Source of the DNA: Vibrio superstes
GTDB lineage: Bacteria; Pseudomonadota; Gammaproteobacteria; Enterobacterales; Vibrionaceae
Direction of reading: 5' to 3'
Assembly: GCF_003569005.1 (NCBI RefSeq)
Contig: NZ_BCUR01000004.1
Coordinates: forward strand, 1,587,111-1,651,110
Length of the DNA: 64,000 nt
In this document: piece by piece, positions 50,378 through 60,270 of the stretch
How the letters are laid out: every line of letters starts with the position of its first letter
Numbering within the stretch: position 1 is the stretch's first letter
The notes under the pieces: generated by a model
The model's input: the letters and a program-made list of their open reading frames with translations, nothing else
The model's database searches: none
What the model was told of the DNA's origin: nothing
Translations under genes and position numbers: made by a program

Positions 50378-50860
50378 TTAAGGACGATTACCGAGTTTTA
50401 CTTGTCCATCAGTGGTAAACCATAGTGCCTGTTTACGACGTCGGCCAATTAATATTGGGCCATCGTCGAAAAACAAAAAGTTTTTCCAGTGTTGTTTGAA
50501 TATCGACCAAGTCGTTTGAACGACATTGTACTTTTCATAGCAGAAATAAACCGTGACATCGTCTTGCCAATCAATGTGTTCAATCACAGCTTCAGGCAAC
50601 CCCTCATCATCGGATTCCCAATTACTCATCCAGTTTACCGAGTCAGACCAATTAGCCCCTGACGTCGGCCAATCTTGGCTGCTCATGCGTTCTGAGTCTG
50701 GACTTTGTTTACTGATGTTATCCTTCCAAAACTGAGCACTTTTTGCCTGCGACATAGGCTTAATTTCCGCTAAGTCCTCTGACGGAATAGGCATGGATTG
50801 GTGGGTAAAGATCCACTTGCGTGAATATTCATCTAGCGATATATGGTCCATATTACTCAT
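50378..50860 (-). CDS. DUF2947 family protein
   Basis: 160 residues, cytosolic, Trp-rich (SRKWIFTHQSMP, KQHWKNFLFFDDGPILIGRRRKQALWF). Matches what I recall of DUF2947 proteins of Vibrionaceae. Unknown function. Its start overlaps the end of the HD-domain gene by eight bases. Confidence 0.78.
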   Translation of the reverse strand: MSNMDHISLDEYSRKWIFTHQSMPIPSEDLAEIKPMSQAKSAQFWKDNISKQSPDSERMSSQDWPTSGANWSDSVNWMSNWESDDEGLPEAVIEHIDWQDDVTVYFCYEKYNVVQTTWSIFKQHWKNFLFFDDGPILIGRRRKQALWFTTDGQVKLGNRP

Positions 50861-51443
50861 CTTTTAGCCAGCCATTTTCAACGGCTTCATCTATGATCTG
50901 TAGCGCCTTCTGCCACAAGGTTTCTGAGCCTTGCTGAATGCGACCGTTGATAGCAATGACTTGGCTGCGTTTCACTTGATGCTCAACCCAGCTTTGCCCT
51001 TGATTATGATAGTTCAATAACATCGGAATGAATCGATCTAACGCCTTAGCAAACTTGGCATCATCGGTTGTCGCCGCTTCAAATTCATCCCAAATGGCAC
51101 GCAGTTCTTCTCTTTGGCCTTGTGGTAGGTAGCCAAATAAACGATCCGCAGCTAGCAATTCTTTTTGTTCTTGCTCTTTGGAGGCCACCGCGTCATAAAC
51201 GAAGGTGTCCCCCGCATCAATTTCAACAATATCATGCAATAGCAGCATCTTTAAAACGCGAGCAATGTCTACTTCTGCATTGGCGTGCTCTTGAGTTAGC
51301 ATAGCCATGGTAGCGACATGCCAGCTGTGCTCTGCGCTATTTTCAAGGCGACCTTGCGCGCTCTTTACTCGGGTTCTTCTGAGTACATTCTTAAGCTGGT
51401 CAATCTCCATCAACATTTCAAGTTGCTGATTTAATCTTTGCAT
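50853..51443 (-). CDS. HD-domain phosphohydrolase (YfbR/HDDC2-like)
   Basis: 196 residues. HD motif: His in AEHSWHVA (about 39), His-Asp in LLLHDIVEIDAGDTF (about 69-70), and a later Asp in FAKALDRFIPML. YfbR-type enzymes remove phosphate from 5'-deoxynucleotides. Overlaps the GNAT gene upstream by 13 bases. Confidence 0.85.
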   Translation of the reverse strand: MQRLNQQLEMLMEIDQLKNVLRRTRVKSAQGRLENSAEHSWHVATMAMLTQEHANAEVDIARVLKMLLLHDIVEIDAGDTFVYDAVASKEQEQKELLAADRLFGYLPQGQREELRAIWDEFEAATTDDAKFAKALDRFIPMLLNYHNQGQSWVEHQVKRSQVIAINGRIQQGSETLWQKALQIIDEAVENGWLKDE

Positions 51444-52024
51444 GCTTCCATCCAGTTTTCGTTAGTAAGTGACGTCAACACATGGTCTTGCCAACGCCCA
51501 TCAATCAATAGGTAATCCTTAGCGATCCCTTCTTTTACAAAGCCCATTTTTTCTAGGACCTTAGCACTTCGCTCGTTATGGGGAAGGTAAGACGCCTGAA
51601 TTCGGTGCATATTAAACTGCTTAAAAAGATAGTGACAGGCTTCTTTCAGGCTAGAATGCATTAGTCCCTTACCCTGCTCCTGTTCATCGAGGGAATAGCC
51701 AAGATTACAAGCGTGAAACGGATAAGCGACAATGTTGCTAAAGGTCACGACACCTAACACCTTGCTCTCGTCATGATTCAAAACTAGAAGGTACAAACCT
51801 TGTCTGAGTTTTTCTAATTCCTCAAGGCGAGCTATCTTATATCTCCATCCTGCTAGGGTGTAAAAACCTTCATCTCTGAGGGGATCCCAAGGCTTTAAAA
51901 ACGCTTTATTGCGAACAAAGTATTCACACAATATCTTCGCATCCGAGCGAGTAACAGAGCGAATCGTCGGCTCTGAAACAGAAGTACTTTTCTTGACCAC
52001 TAAGGGCTTATGAGTGAAAAACAT
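51431..52024 (-). CDS. RimJ/RimL-type GNAT acetyltransferase
   Basis: About 197 residues from ATG 52024 (a TTG two codons earlier is possible; AGG seven bases before favours ATG). Resembles RimJ: SDAKILCEYFVRNKAFLKPWDP at the start, EQGKGLMHSSLKEACHYLF as acetyl-CoA motif, and HRIQASYLPHNERSAKVLEKMGFVKEGIAKDYLLIDGRWQDHVL. Probably acetylates a protein or peptide N-terminus. Lies eight bases behind tyrR. Confidence 0.85.
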   Translation of the reverse strand: MFFTHKPLVVKKSTSVSEPTIRSVTRSDAKILCEYFVRNKAFLKPWDPLRDEGFYTLAGWRYKIARLEELEKLRQGLYLLVLNHDESKVLGVVTFSNIVAYPFHACNLGYSLDEQEQGKGLMHSSLKEACHYLFKQFNMHRIQASYLPHNERSAKVLEKMGFVKEGIAKDYLLIDGRWQDHVLTSLTNENWMEACKD

Positions 52025-52032
52025 CTCCAAAC

Positions 52033-53577
52033 CTATTTCTTCCCGATCTCATAGTCGCGAAGCTTATTCGCAATTGAGGTGTGCGAGACATTCAGCCTTT
52101 TTGCGAGTTTTCTACTTGATGGAAAGGCTTGATACAACTTTTCTAGCACCTGAGATTCATGCCGCTTCATAATATGATCCAATGAACCATCAAGGTCTAG
52201 CTTCGCCTCCCCTTTGGACAGCCCATCAAGGGTAGGAAGATGAAAGTGCTGGGTCGACAACTCAGTCCCCTCAAGCTCGGTGAGCGCGCGAAGTACGGCA
52301 TTGTCGAGCTCGCGTATATTACCCGGCCAGCTATAGCTAATTAAGGCGTCCATTAAACTTGCAGAACAGCTTGGTTTATCAATACCCAGCTGGGCACAGT
52401 GTTTTACCAGCAGCATATCCAGCAAAGGGGCGATATCTGACGATCTGTCGCGCAGTGGCGGAATTTTAAGATTCAATACGTTAAGACGGAAATAGAGGTC
52501 CTGACGGAAGGTGCCCGACTCTATCAGTTGCTCTAGCGTATGCTTAGTAGAGGCTATCACGCGCACACTTACACTCACCTCTTTATCTTCACCCACACGC
52601 CTAAAGGTGCCATCTTGCAAGAATCTCAACAGTTTGCTTTGCAAGTGTGCGGACATCTCGCCAATCTCATCGAGGAAAACGGTCCCTCCATCGGCATTCT
52701 CAAAGATCCCCTTATGGGGTTTTCCTTGGTGAGAAGTGCTTTGCGCATGGCCAAATAGCTCGGTTTCTGCCACATCATCGGGCATAGACGCACAACTAAG
52801 AACAATAAAGGGGTTTGCTGCGCGATGAGAGCGAGCATGACAGGCACGAGCAAGCATTTCTTTACCTGTACCAGTATTGCCTTCAATTAGTAGGGGCTGC
52901 TCGAGCATAGAAAGCTTCTTGGCTTGAGTAATTAGCGCTTTGTGTCGGTTGGATATCCCCACAAAGTGTTCAAATCCAAGTGGGTCGCTATCGGAAACCA
53001 ACTCAGTTTGACCATGGTCATGTCGGGATTGTCTTAACTGAAACACGGTACTTGCATGCACAGAAGTATCGCTGTTTTGCATCAAGTGGACAGGAATGAT
53101 CTCCATCTGATAATCGATACCGCCAATCACAACGCTTTGTTTAACCCGAGCAGCAGAGTCTTCTAGCCAAGCTTGATAAGAGAACTTAGGGAGCAGTTGA
53201 CTAATGGAGCTGCCTAATATTGACTCTTCACTACTGTGGAATAACTGCTTGGCTTTTTGGTTAGCCATATCAATCTGGCCATTAAGCCCAACAGAGATAA
53301 GCGCTTCTGACAGGTTATCAAGTACCGCTGTAAGTTCCGTGTTCTTGCGCTCGCTGGGCATAAACTGAATACGCCTAACATCAGACACACCTTCAATGCG
53401 TCTGATTTGCGCCATCAAAGCACTAAAGGATTCAAAGTCTAATTCTGGGCAATTAAGATAAATAATACCGACAGGGTCGATCTCTATGCCTCGCAAGTCT
53501 AGATTTTGCGAGGTTAAGATATCCAGCAGTTCGCGGGTTAAACCTAAGCGATCTTCACACAATACTTGTAAGCGCAC
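52033..53577 (-). CDS. tyrR: Transcriptional regulator TyrR
   Basis: 514 residues (E. coli 513). N-terminal ACT domain (MRLQVLCEDRLGLTRELLDIL), PAS domain (about 78-190), AAA+ domain with Walker A GNTGTGKE (about 233) and Walker B GGTVFLDEIGE, and C-terminal HTH (SSRKLAKRLNVSHTSIANKLRDYEIG). As in TyrR, the GAFTGA loop that contacts sigma-54 is absent (GKPHKGIFENA in its place), so it works with sigma-70. Controls aromatic amino-acid uptake and synthesis. First of five overlapping genes. Confidence 0.95.
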   Translation of the reverse strand: MRLQVLCEDRLGLTRELLDILTSQNLDLRGIEIDPVGIIYLNCPELDFESFSALMAQIRRIEGVSDVRRIQFMPSERKNTELTAVLDNLSEALISVGLNGQIDMANQKAKQLFHSSEESILGSSISQLLPKFSYQAWLEDSAARVKQSVVIGGIDYQMEIIPVHLMQNSDTSVHASTVFQLRQSRHDHGQTELVSDSDPLGFEHFVGISNRHKALITQAKKLSMLEQPLLIEGNTGTGKEMLARACHARSHRAANPFIVLSCASMPDDVAETELFGHAQSTSHQGKPHKGIFENADGGTVFLDEIGEMSAHLQSKLLRFLQDGTFRRVGEDKEVSVSVRVIASTKHTLEQLIESGTFRQDLYFRLNVLNLKIPPLRDRSSDIAPLLDMLLVKHCAQLGIDKPSCSASLMDALISYSWPGNIRELDNAVLRALTELEGTELSTQHFHLPTLDGLSKGEAKLDLDGSLDHIMKRHESQVLEKLYQAFPSSRKLAKRLNVSHTSIANKLRDYEIGKK

Positions 53578-53591
53578 GTCTGATTCTCAAG

Positions 53592-53609
53592 TGTTCAATA
53601 ATGTTTACA
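53592..53609. promoter_or_regulatory. Weak TyrR-box-like site upstream of tyrR
   Basis: TGTTCA-ATAATG-TTTACA against the TGTAAA-N6-TTTACA consensus (10 of 12 specified bases). Just 15 bases upstream of the ATG, so would suit autorepression. Confidence 0.45.
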
Positions 53610-53669
53610 TGAGTGTCTAGCAGAAGCGCATTTCAGTCAAGCAATATCAGGGATTAGAGCAAGTTAACC

Positions 53670-54743
53670 CTACTCTCTTTCTTCACTATTTTGTAAACGA
53701 TGTTTAACAGATACCAATACTTGGTCACGAACATCTCGCAATCGCAGACGATTATCATCGGAAAATGGAATTGGTCTCATCAGCTGCGCGGCCTTAATAC
53801 CCAAACGCGCCGTCAGCAAACCAACACCTACCCCTTGTGCCGCGCGAGTCGACAGTTTGGCAGTGAGATCCATGGATAAAAGATCCATACCGGCATCCAT
53901 AGCGAGCTCAGTACCACCCGCTGCTGCCATATTAATTAAAGTCAATCGTAGCAACTGAATTCGAGACCAGTACCCCAGCTCTACGCCATATTCTTTAGCA
54001 ATGCGATTGATAAGGGATATATTTCTCCACGCCACCAGCAACATATCAGCGGCTGCCAAAGGGCTCACCGCAACCATCACCGCGGCCTCTGATGAATACT
54101 TGGCAATGGCTTTGTTGATCTTCTGATCCACTGGGGATAACACATACCCCTGATACAAATCCAACATGTCACGATCAGAATGATTGTCACTCTTATGTTG
54201 CGACCATTTAGACAGACCTACATTTTCAACACCCGATGCGGTCATTGTCTTGAAAAGAGAATCACAAAACGGCCCGGCATAACCATAGTCGTTGTTGTCA
54301 TACAGCTGTTGAGCCTTCATTTGCACGTCACCTTGGTGACGAAGACGCCTCATTTTAAGTAACTCGCGCAGTAACGCACCCGCCCCTATCGCGAACCCAC
54401 CGGTTAGCAACACCGTCCATGACAAGCTCAGAAGGTTGTTCGCTTGAAACGCACCAATAAAGGAGTCAACCAGTTGCCATGCACTTAAGCCTCCCAAGGT
54501 GGCAAACAACAGCTTCCAGCGCAGGGGCACTCGACGTCGATTGAACAGCGTCTCTACCTTCTCTTCGATCGGCTCATCTTCTGCTGTAGCAATAGGCTCG
54601 GCCTTGATAAATTGGTGATCTTCAAAGGTTTGCTTTGTTCCAAGATCTGGCTGCGCCCCTTTATATTGAGTGTCGAAGCTTTCCTCGCTCTCTTTAGCGT
54701 CATCTGAACGCGTAAACACCTGTTTTTGTTTATATTCGTTCAA
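53670..54743 (-). CDS. ycjF: YcjF-type inner-membrane protein (TIGR01620)
   Basis: 357 residues. Acidic N-terminal region, two hydrophobic segments at about 78-98 and 104-125, and a C-terminal domain with conserved ARAA/GVGLLTARLGIKAAQLMRPIPF. Partner of YcjX in gamma-proteobacteria, where the pair accompanies the phage-shock response. It lies four bases after ycjX. Confidence 0.9.
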   Translation of the reverse strand: MNEYKQKQVFTRSDDAKESEESFDTQYKGAQPDLGTKQTFEDHQFIKAEPIATAEDEPIEEKVETLFNRRRVPLRWKLLFATLGGLSAWQLVDSFIGAFQANNLLSLSWTVLLTGGFAIGAGALLRELLKMRRLRHQGDVQMKAQQLYDNNDYGYAGPFCDSLFKTMTASGVENVGLSKWSQHKSDNHSDRDMLDLYQGYVLSPVDQKINKAIAKYSSEAAVMVAVSPLAAADMLLVAWRNISLINRIAKEYGVELGYWSRIQLLRLTLINMAAAGGTELAMDAGMDLLSMDLTAKLSTRAAQGVGVGLLTARLGIKAAQLMRPIPFSDDNRLRLRDVRDQVLVSVKHRLQNSEERE

Positions 54744-54747
54744 AACA

Positions 54748-56118
54748 TTACCTCAACTTATCGCCCAGCAAGAACTGCATCACCTTATCCATACCGATAT
54801 GTGGCAGCGGCGTTGCTTCAACATAATTTTGCGGTCTAAAACTGACAAAATCGAACCCCTGTTTATCCCAAAAATCGGCTTTGGGCAGGGTTGCTGGCAC
54901 CTCTCCAGGATAGAGAGTGAGCGTGTTTCCTTCGATTGTGGTGCCATTAATAACGGCAATAGAGTTCCCTTTCTGATCGACAAATCCTGCATCCGTCGAT
55001 TTTATCGAAGCGAACGGCATACACTCCATTGAGACACTTTCAAAGGAGACATGCTGCCAAATCGGCTGCACCAAATGTCGAAGCAACAAATTCAAATTTG
55101 AGTGTTGATCAGGAGTAATGTGGTCAGCTTTGGTTGCCGCAAACAGCAACTTGTCGGTTCTTGGTGAAAACAAGCGACGAATTAGGCTGTTTTTTCCGTA
55201 GCTGAAGCTCTTCATTATTTCGGTAAGCGCAACCTGCATATCGCTAAAGGCATGCTCACCCTGATTAAGAGGCGTTAGCACATCAACCAATAAGATTTGT
55301 CTATCGAAGGAAGAAAAATAGTGTCGATAGAAGGGTTTAATAACCTGTTGCTGATATTCTTTGTAGCGCTTGGACAACAAATTGATTGCGCTCCCCTTTG
55401 TGGGTTTGTCCTTAAAAATATAAGGAAAAAACAGCACTACAGGTGCGTCCGCCAATTCGCCCGGCAATACAAAGCGTCCTGGCTGTATCAGTTGATAGCC
55501 CTTTGATTTGAGATCTAATAATAGCTTGGTATATTGCGCTGCGACTTCATTGATAAGCTTGTCGTCATTAAATTCATCGTAATCAAGGTGTTGGCTACGA
55601 GCTAACCATGTCTCGACGTCAGGAAGATCTATCTGCTGAAGACGTAATAACTGCTGCTCAGACCATGCTTGAAAATCCATCTCTAACATCGGTAGATCCA
55701 GCAACCACTCTCCTGGGTAATCCACTAAGTCCACATATAAGGTGGCATGACGACTGAGCAATTTTCGGGCTTTGCTACTCGGCTTATATTTAATTGCGAT
55801 ACGAATTTCACTCACATCACGAGTAGGCGTTGGCCATTGCGGGGTTTCAAGTGTCAAAGATTCATAAGAACCGTCTAGATTAAATCTAGGAGTGAGAAGA
55901 TTTTTTTGTGGCACTCTTCGTGCACCTAGCACCCTAGCATCTCTCTGCGCCGCCAATAAAGGCAGGTTGTCATGAGTTGACGTATGTAGCAGCTGATCCA
56001 CAAAGGAGGTAATGAATGCAGTCTTTCCTGCACGAGAAAGGCCGGTGACACCAATTCTTAGGTGTGCATCCAGCCCTCTATTAAGTAGTTGTTTTGCTTC
56101 GTTTGTTATTCTGTTCAT
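54748..56118 (-). CDS. ycjX: YcjX-type P-loop GTPase/ATPase
   Basis: 456 residues (E. coli 465). Walker A GLSRAGKTAF at about 26-35, switch-like YVDLVDYPGEWLLDLPM (about 128-144), and the C-terminal LPHIGMDKVMQFLLGDKL. Dynamin/GTPase-like protein of the Psp regulon in E. coli. No psp genes occur here. Confidence 0.92.
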   Translation of the reverse strand: MNRITNEAKQLLNRGLDAHLRIGVTGLSRAGKTAFITSFVDQLLHTSTHDNLPLLAAQRDARVLGARRVPQKNLLTPRFNLDGSYESLTLETPQWPTPTRDVSEIRIAIKYKPSSKARKLLSRHATLYVDLVDYPGEWLLDLPMLEMDFQAWSEQQLLRLQQIDLPDVETWLARSQHLDYDEFNDDKLINEVAAQYTKLLLDLKSKGYQLIQPGRFVLPGELADAPVVLFFPYIFKDKPTKGSAINLLSKRYKEYQQQVIKPFYRHYFSSFDRQILLVDVLTPLNQGEHAFSDMQVALTEIMKSFSYGKNSLIRRLFSPRTDKLLFAATKADHITPDQHSNLNLLLRHLVQPIWQHVSFESVSMECMPFASIKSTDAGFVDQKGNSIAVINGTTIEGNTLTLYPGEVPATLPKADFWDKQGFDFVSFRPQNYVEATPLPHIGMDKVMQFLLGDKLR

Positions 56119-56190
56119 ATCACGCTCCTAAGCTCAAGATATTGAATTACTCTCCAAATATCCAGCGTTAGAGCGCAACATTAACAAGAT

Positions 56191-56376
56191 TTAATCATCG
56201 ACAATGAGCTTAAAAATGACAAACAGAGCGAGTTCCAAAAGAAGTGTAAGTACTATGGTGATGGTAATGTACTTCTCATGGAAAATGGCAATACCATTGA
56301 GAATAAGGTCATAGCAAAGGAAGCCACCGATAACGACGGCAACGATGATCTGAAGAATTTGTACAAAGCGTGGCAT
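56191..56376 (-). CDS. Small two-helix membrane protein (61 aa)
   Basis: MPRFVQILQIIVAVVIGGFL as first segment, then IFHEKYITITIVLTLLLELALFVIFKLI. Preceded by AGGGGATG-type ribosome site (AGGGG before ATG at 56376). 72 bases upstream of ycjX on the same strand. Could act with YcjXF; function unknown. Confidence 0.7.
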   Translation of the reverse strand: MPRFVQILQIIVAVVIGGFLCYDLILNGIAIFHEKYITITIVLTLLLELALFVIFKLIVDD

Positions 56377-56435
56377 AACATCCCCTGTTAATAAAAGTCA
56401 CAACATAATTGTATCAGCTATCTCGCTGAATTTTC

Positions 56436-56464
56436 GAAAAAAAGCGCAATCTTTGATTGCGCTT
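56436..56464 (-). terminator. Terminator of the fumarase gene
   Basis: 10-bp stem AAGCGCAATC / GATTGCGCTT with a 3-base loop; T run on the minus strand. Confidence 0.88.
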
Positions 56465-56486
56465 CATCCATTTAGATTAACTAAAG

Positions 56487-58001
56487 TTAATCCATTTCAG
56501 CAATTTTGACCTTCCAGGTTTCTGGACCAATCTGGTGTGCATTGGCACCGCTTGAGTCTACCGCAACGGTTACCGGCATATCTTCAACATCAAATTCGTA
56601 GATCGCCTCCATGCCTAGCTCTTCAAATGCAATCACCTTGGCACTCTTGATGGCTTTAGAGACAAGGTAAGCAGCGCCACCCACGGCCATTAGGTACACC
56701 GCCTTGTTTTCTTTAATAAGCTCAACTGTCTGCGGGCCACGTTCAGCCTTACCTATCATGCCGGCAATGCCTGTTTTCGACAGCATCATCTCAGTGAACT
56801 TATCCATGCGTGTTGAGGTGGTTGGGCCGGCAGGTCCTACGGCTTCGTCACCCACTGCATCCACAGGGCCTACGTAGTAAATAAACTTGCCTTTAAAGTC
56901 GACACCTTCTGGCAAGCCTTCACCGCTTTCTAACAGCTGTTGAATACGTTTGTGGGCTGCATCACGGCCAGTCAACATCTTGCCTGATAGCAATAAGGTC
57001 TCGCCAGTTGTCCAGGTTTCAATATCGGCTTGTGTGACAGAGTCCAGATTCACTCGGCGCGCTTTTGCACCTGCATCCCACGAGATTTCTGGCCAGTCTT
57101 CTAGTTTAGGTGGAACCAAATTCGCCGGGCCCGACCCATCTAGAGTGAAATGCACGTGTCTGGTTGCCGCGCAATTTGGAATCATGCACACAGGCTTAGA
57201 CGCTGCGTGGGTTGGAGCGGTTTTGATTTTCACATCCACAACAGTGGTTAATCCGCCAAGGCCTTGAGCACCAATACCGGTTTTGTTGGCACGCTCGAAG
57301 ATCTCTAAGCGCATCTTCTCTTCTGTAGTTTGTGCGCCTCGCTCCATCAATTCATGGATATCAACGGGATCCATTAAGGATTCTTTTGCCAGTACCGCCG
57401 CCTTTTCTGCGGTACCACCAATACCTATACCTAGCATACCCGGTGGACACCAGCCTGCGCCCATGGTTGGCAAAGTTTTTTCAACCCATTCTGCTACGTC
57501 ATCGGATGGGTTTAGCATTACCATCTTGGTTTTGTTTTCTGAACCACCGCCCTTAGCGGCAATTTGTACCTCAACCTTGTCACCTGGCACCATATTAATG
57601 TGCACAACAGCAGGTGTATTGTCTTTGGTGTTTATGCGCTTGCCCGCAGGGTCTAACAAAATAGACGCTCGAAGCGGGTTATCTGGATTGGTGTAGGCTT
57701 GTCGTACGCCCTCATCAATCATCTCTTGTACTGTGACGTCGGTATCTTCCCACTGCACTTTCATACCAATGTTCACGAAACACGTCACAATGCCAGTATC
57801 CTGACATATCGGTCTGTGGCCTTCTGCTGACATTCGAGAGTTAATTAGGATCTGTGCAATCGCATCCTTTGCCGCAGTGCTTTCTTCGGCGTGGTACGCT
57901 TTTTCTAACGCTTGCACAAAATCAAGCGGATGGTAGTAAGAGATGTATTGAAGTGCATCAGCGACACTGCTGATAAGATCTTGCTTACGAATTACGGTCA
58001 T
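56487..58001 (-). CDS. Class I fumarate hydratase (iron-sulfur)
   Basis: 504 residues. N-terminal domain with RPICQDTGIVTCFVNIG (cluster Cys), middle TMGAGWCPPGMLGIGIGGT and CMIPNCAATRHVHF, C-terminal domain from about 335 with VGPVDAVGDEAVGPAGPTTSTRMD, the family's fumarase_C motif. Converts fumarate to malate in the TCA cycle with an oxygen-sensitive [4Fe-4S] cluster. Shorter than E. coli FumA (548) but normal for Vibrio as I recall. Confidence 0.93.
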   Translation of the reverse strand: MTVIRKQDLISSVADALQYISYYHPLDFVQALEKAYHAEESTAAKDAIAQILINSRMSAEGHRPICQDTGIVTCFVNIGMKVQWEDTDVTVQEMIDEGVRQAYTNPDNPLRASILLDPAGKRINTKDNTPAVVHINMVPGDKVEVQIAAKGGGSENKTKMVMLNPSDDVAEWVEKTLPTMGAGWCPPGMLGIGIGGTAEKAAVLAKESLMDPVDIHELMERGAQTTEEKMRLEIFERANKTGIGAQGLGGLTTVVDVKIKTAPTHAASKPVCMIPNCAATRHVHFTLDGSGPANLVPPKLEDWPEISWDAGAKARRVNLDSVTQADIETWTTGETLLLSGKMLTGRDAAHKRIQQLLESGEGLPEGVDFKGKFIYYVGPVDAVGDEAVGPAGPTTSTRMDKFTEMMLSKTGIAGMIGKAERGPQTVELIKENKAVYLMAVGGAAYLVSKAIKSAKVIAFEELGMEAIYEFDVEDMPVTVAVDSSGANAHQIGPETWKVKIAEMD

Positions 58002-58161
58002 TCGCGGAGCCCCTTTTGGTCAGTCTGAATCCGTTTCATGCACGATTAAGCCTATGACTTCACGTGCGTTCTGAACTTGAGATAAATCTATGATACTCTT
58101 GAGGCGATTCTCAAACCACACTCACCTTTACGGTGTCGTCACATTTCAAGCAATTTGATAG

Positions 58162-59520
58162 ATGTCTGATTTAAATATTCAAACCGAGCAACTCATTTAC
58201 CGAAAGGATCTTGCCCTAGATCTGTTCGAGAAAATAGAACACTACCCTTACGCTATGCTGCTACGTTCCGCATCTGATAATCACCCAAACAGTCGTTACG
58301 ATATTTTGGTGCATTCACCACAGATTACAGTAGAGACCTATGCCGACGTGAGTGATGTAACAATAGAAGGCGAGCTTTCTCAAGTTACAGAGGATCCTTT
58401 CGAACTCTTGCGAAGACTGCAACAGCAATACCTCCCTTATTCACATACCGATACACATCTACCCTTTATTGGTGGCTGGCTTGGCTACTTTGCTTATGAT
58501 CTTGGCAGACGCATCGAAGACTTTAAAAACATTGCCAAACGCGATCTTAACGCGCCGGACATGGCGGTGGGCCTGTATGAAAAGGCATTAGTGGTTGATC
58601 ACGAGCTCAAACAAGCCTATTGGGTTGGACAAAACCTCAACGGTGACAATATGCCTTCCCGCTCTCACGAGCTTAATGTTGAGCACCCTTCGTTCCAGTT
58701 AGAGACGCCTTGGTCTGCCAATATGACCAAATCGCAATATCAGCTTAAATTTGAGGCTGTTCAAGACTATCTGTTAGCGGGTGATTGTTATCAAATCAAT
58801 CTAGCTCAACGCTTTAGCGCAGGTTACTCAGGCAACGAGTGGCAGGCATATAAAACCCTAGAAAATGAGAACAAGGCGCCGTTTTCTGCATTCATTCGAT
58901 TACCGCATAATGCAGTGCTCAGTATATCACCAGAGCGTTTTTTATTGGCTCACGATAAACAAGTCGAGACCAAGCCGATTAAGGGCACAAGGCCACGCTT
59001 TAACGATCCCTTGAAAGACAAACAGCAAAGAGACGACTTACAAACAGCAGAAAAAGACCAAGCCGAAAACCTGATGATCGTGGATCTGCTGCGCAACGAC
59101 ATAGGCCGCGTCTCCTCCCCAGGCAGTGTGAAAGTCCCGCATTTGTTTGAGATTGAAAGCTTCCCTGCAGTTCATCATCTGGTGAGTACGATTACCGGGG
59201 TACTGGATGACCAGTATGACGAGTACGATTTGCTTCGCGCTTGCTTTCCTGGAGGGTCAATTACTGGCGCACCCAAGGTTAGAGCCATGCAGATCATAGA
59301 AGAGCTTGAGCCTCATCGTCGCAGTGTTTATTGCGGCAGCATTGGCTATATCAGTCGATGTGGCAATATGGACACTAGCATTACCATCAGAACGCTTATT
59401 ACAGAAAATCATAAGATCCATGCGTGGGCAGGCGGTGGATTGGTCGCTGACAGTGAGTGTGAATCAGAATATCAAGAAACCTTGCATAAACTTGGCAAAA
59501 TTCTGCCAGTATTAGAATAG
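58162..59520 (+). CDS. pabB: Aminodeoxychorismate synthase component I
   Basis: 452 residues (E. coli PabB 453). Chorismate-binding motifs in the C-terminal half: AGDCYQINLAQRF (the Lys/Gln region), PIKGTRPR, EKDQAENLMIVDLLRNDIGRV, and CFPGGSITGAPKVRAM. With PabA it makes 4-amino-4-deoxychorismate for folate. The Nudix gene follows directly. Confidence 0.92.
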   Translation: MSDLNIQTEQLIYRKDLALDLFEKIEHYPYAMLLRSASDNHPNSRYDILVHSPQITVETYADVSDVTIEGELSQVTEDPFELLRRLQQQYLPYSHTDTHLPFIGGWLGYFAYDLGRRIEDFKNIAKRDLNAPDMAVGLYEKALVVDHELKQAYWVGQNLNGDNMPSRSHELNVEHPSFQLETPWSANMTKSQYQLKFEAVQDYLLAGDCYQINLAQRFSAGYSGNEWQAYKTLENENKAPFSAFIRLPHNAVLSISPERFLLAHDKQVETKPIKGTRPRFNDPLKDKQQRDDLQTAEKDQAENLMIVDLLRNDIGRVSSPGSVKVPHLFEIESFPAVHHLVSTITGVLDDQYDEYDLLRACFPGGSITGAPKVRAMQIIEELEPHRRSVYCGSIGYISRCGNMDTSITIRTLITENHKIHAWAGGGLVADSECESEYQETLHKLGKILPVLE

Positions 59521-59542
59521 TGAATTGTTCAGAGAGGAAGGC

Positions 59543-60142
59543 ATGACCAAAGACGAGTTTTTATTAAGATTTAATCTGAGTAAGCCTTCTTCCTACGATA
59601 CACAAAGCCTGCAACGACTGGCTCATTTTGACCAAGATGTGCTAAGGCCTGCTGCCGTATTAATCGGTCTTGTTGAGCGTAGCAATCGTCTTCATGTCAT
59701 CCTTACTAAGCGCGCAGCACATCTCAAGCACCATCCTGGCCAAGTGAGCTTCCCTGGAGGAAAGTACGAGCAAGATGACTTACTCCTTAGTGTTACCGCT
59801 GTAAGAGAAACCCATGAAGAAGTGGGTATTGACCCCTCATTGATCACGGTAGCGGGCGCTTTGCCCCCGTTACCTACTGTAAGCCAGTTTGCAGTGACTC
59901 CTTACATTGCTTTTATCGACCCTAACTACCAGTCAAAGCTTGATTCCAACGAGGTAGATGAGGCATTTGAGGTGCCCGCCGAGTTTCTCTTTGCACGCCA
60001 GAACCTCTCAAGTTTCCATTTCCAGTTAAAAACCGTCACCCACAAGGTGTTTGCTATCCCCTATCAAAGACACTTTATTTGGGGAGTCACTGCGCAAATT
60101 ATTGATGCAATGCAAAGACAGCTCACTTATTTGATGGATTAA
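59543..60142 (+). CDS. nudL: CoA pyrophosphatase NudL-like (Nudix)
   Basis: 199 residues from ATG 59543, preceded by AGAGGAAGG. Nudix box: GGKYEQDDLLLSVTAVRETHEEVGI (about residues 72-96) with REtxEEVG intact; the LTKRAAHLKHHPGQVSFPGG stretch before it is the UPF0035/CoA signature. Hydrolyses CoA and derivatives to 3',5'-ADP and phosphopantetheine. Next to pabB, as in E. coli. Confidence 0.9.
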   Translation: MTKDEFLLRFNLSKPSSYDTQSLQRLAHFDQDVLRPAAVLIGLVERSNRLHVILTKRAAHLKHHPGQVSFPGGKYEQDDLLLSVTAVRETHEEVGIDPSLITVAGALPPLPTVSQFAVTPYIAFIDPNYQSKLDSNEVDEAFEVPAEFLFARQNLSSFHFQLKTVTHKVFAIPYQRHFIWGVTAQIIDAMQRQLTYLMD

Positions 60143-60270
60143 ACACCGCTTAATAAAAAATACCCATGAAATAGGCACTCTTTACTTGATGCAAAATTAT
60201 TGGTGAGTAAACTGAGAAGTTCTATTTAATTTTCTATTTCTCGATAGCATCTATTGGAGAGTAATACCAA

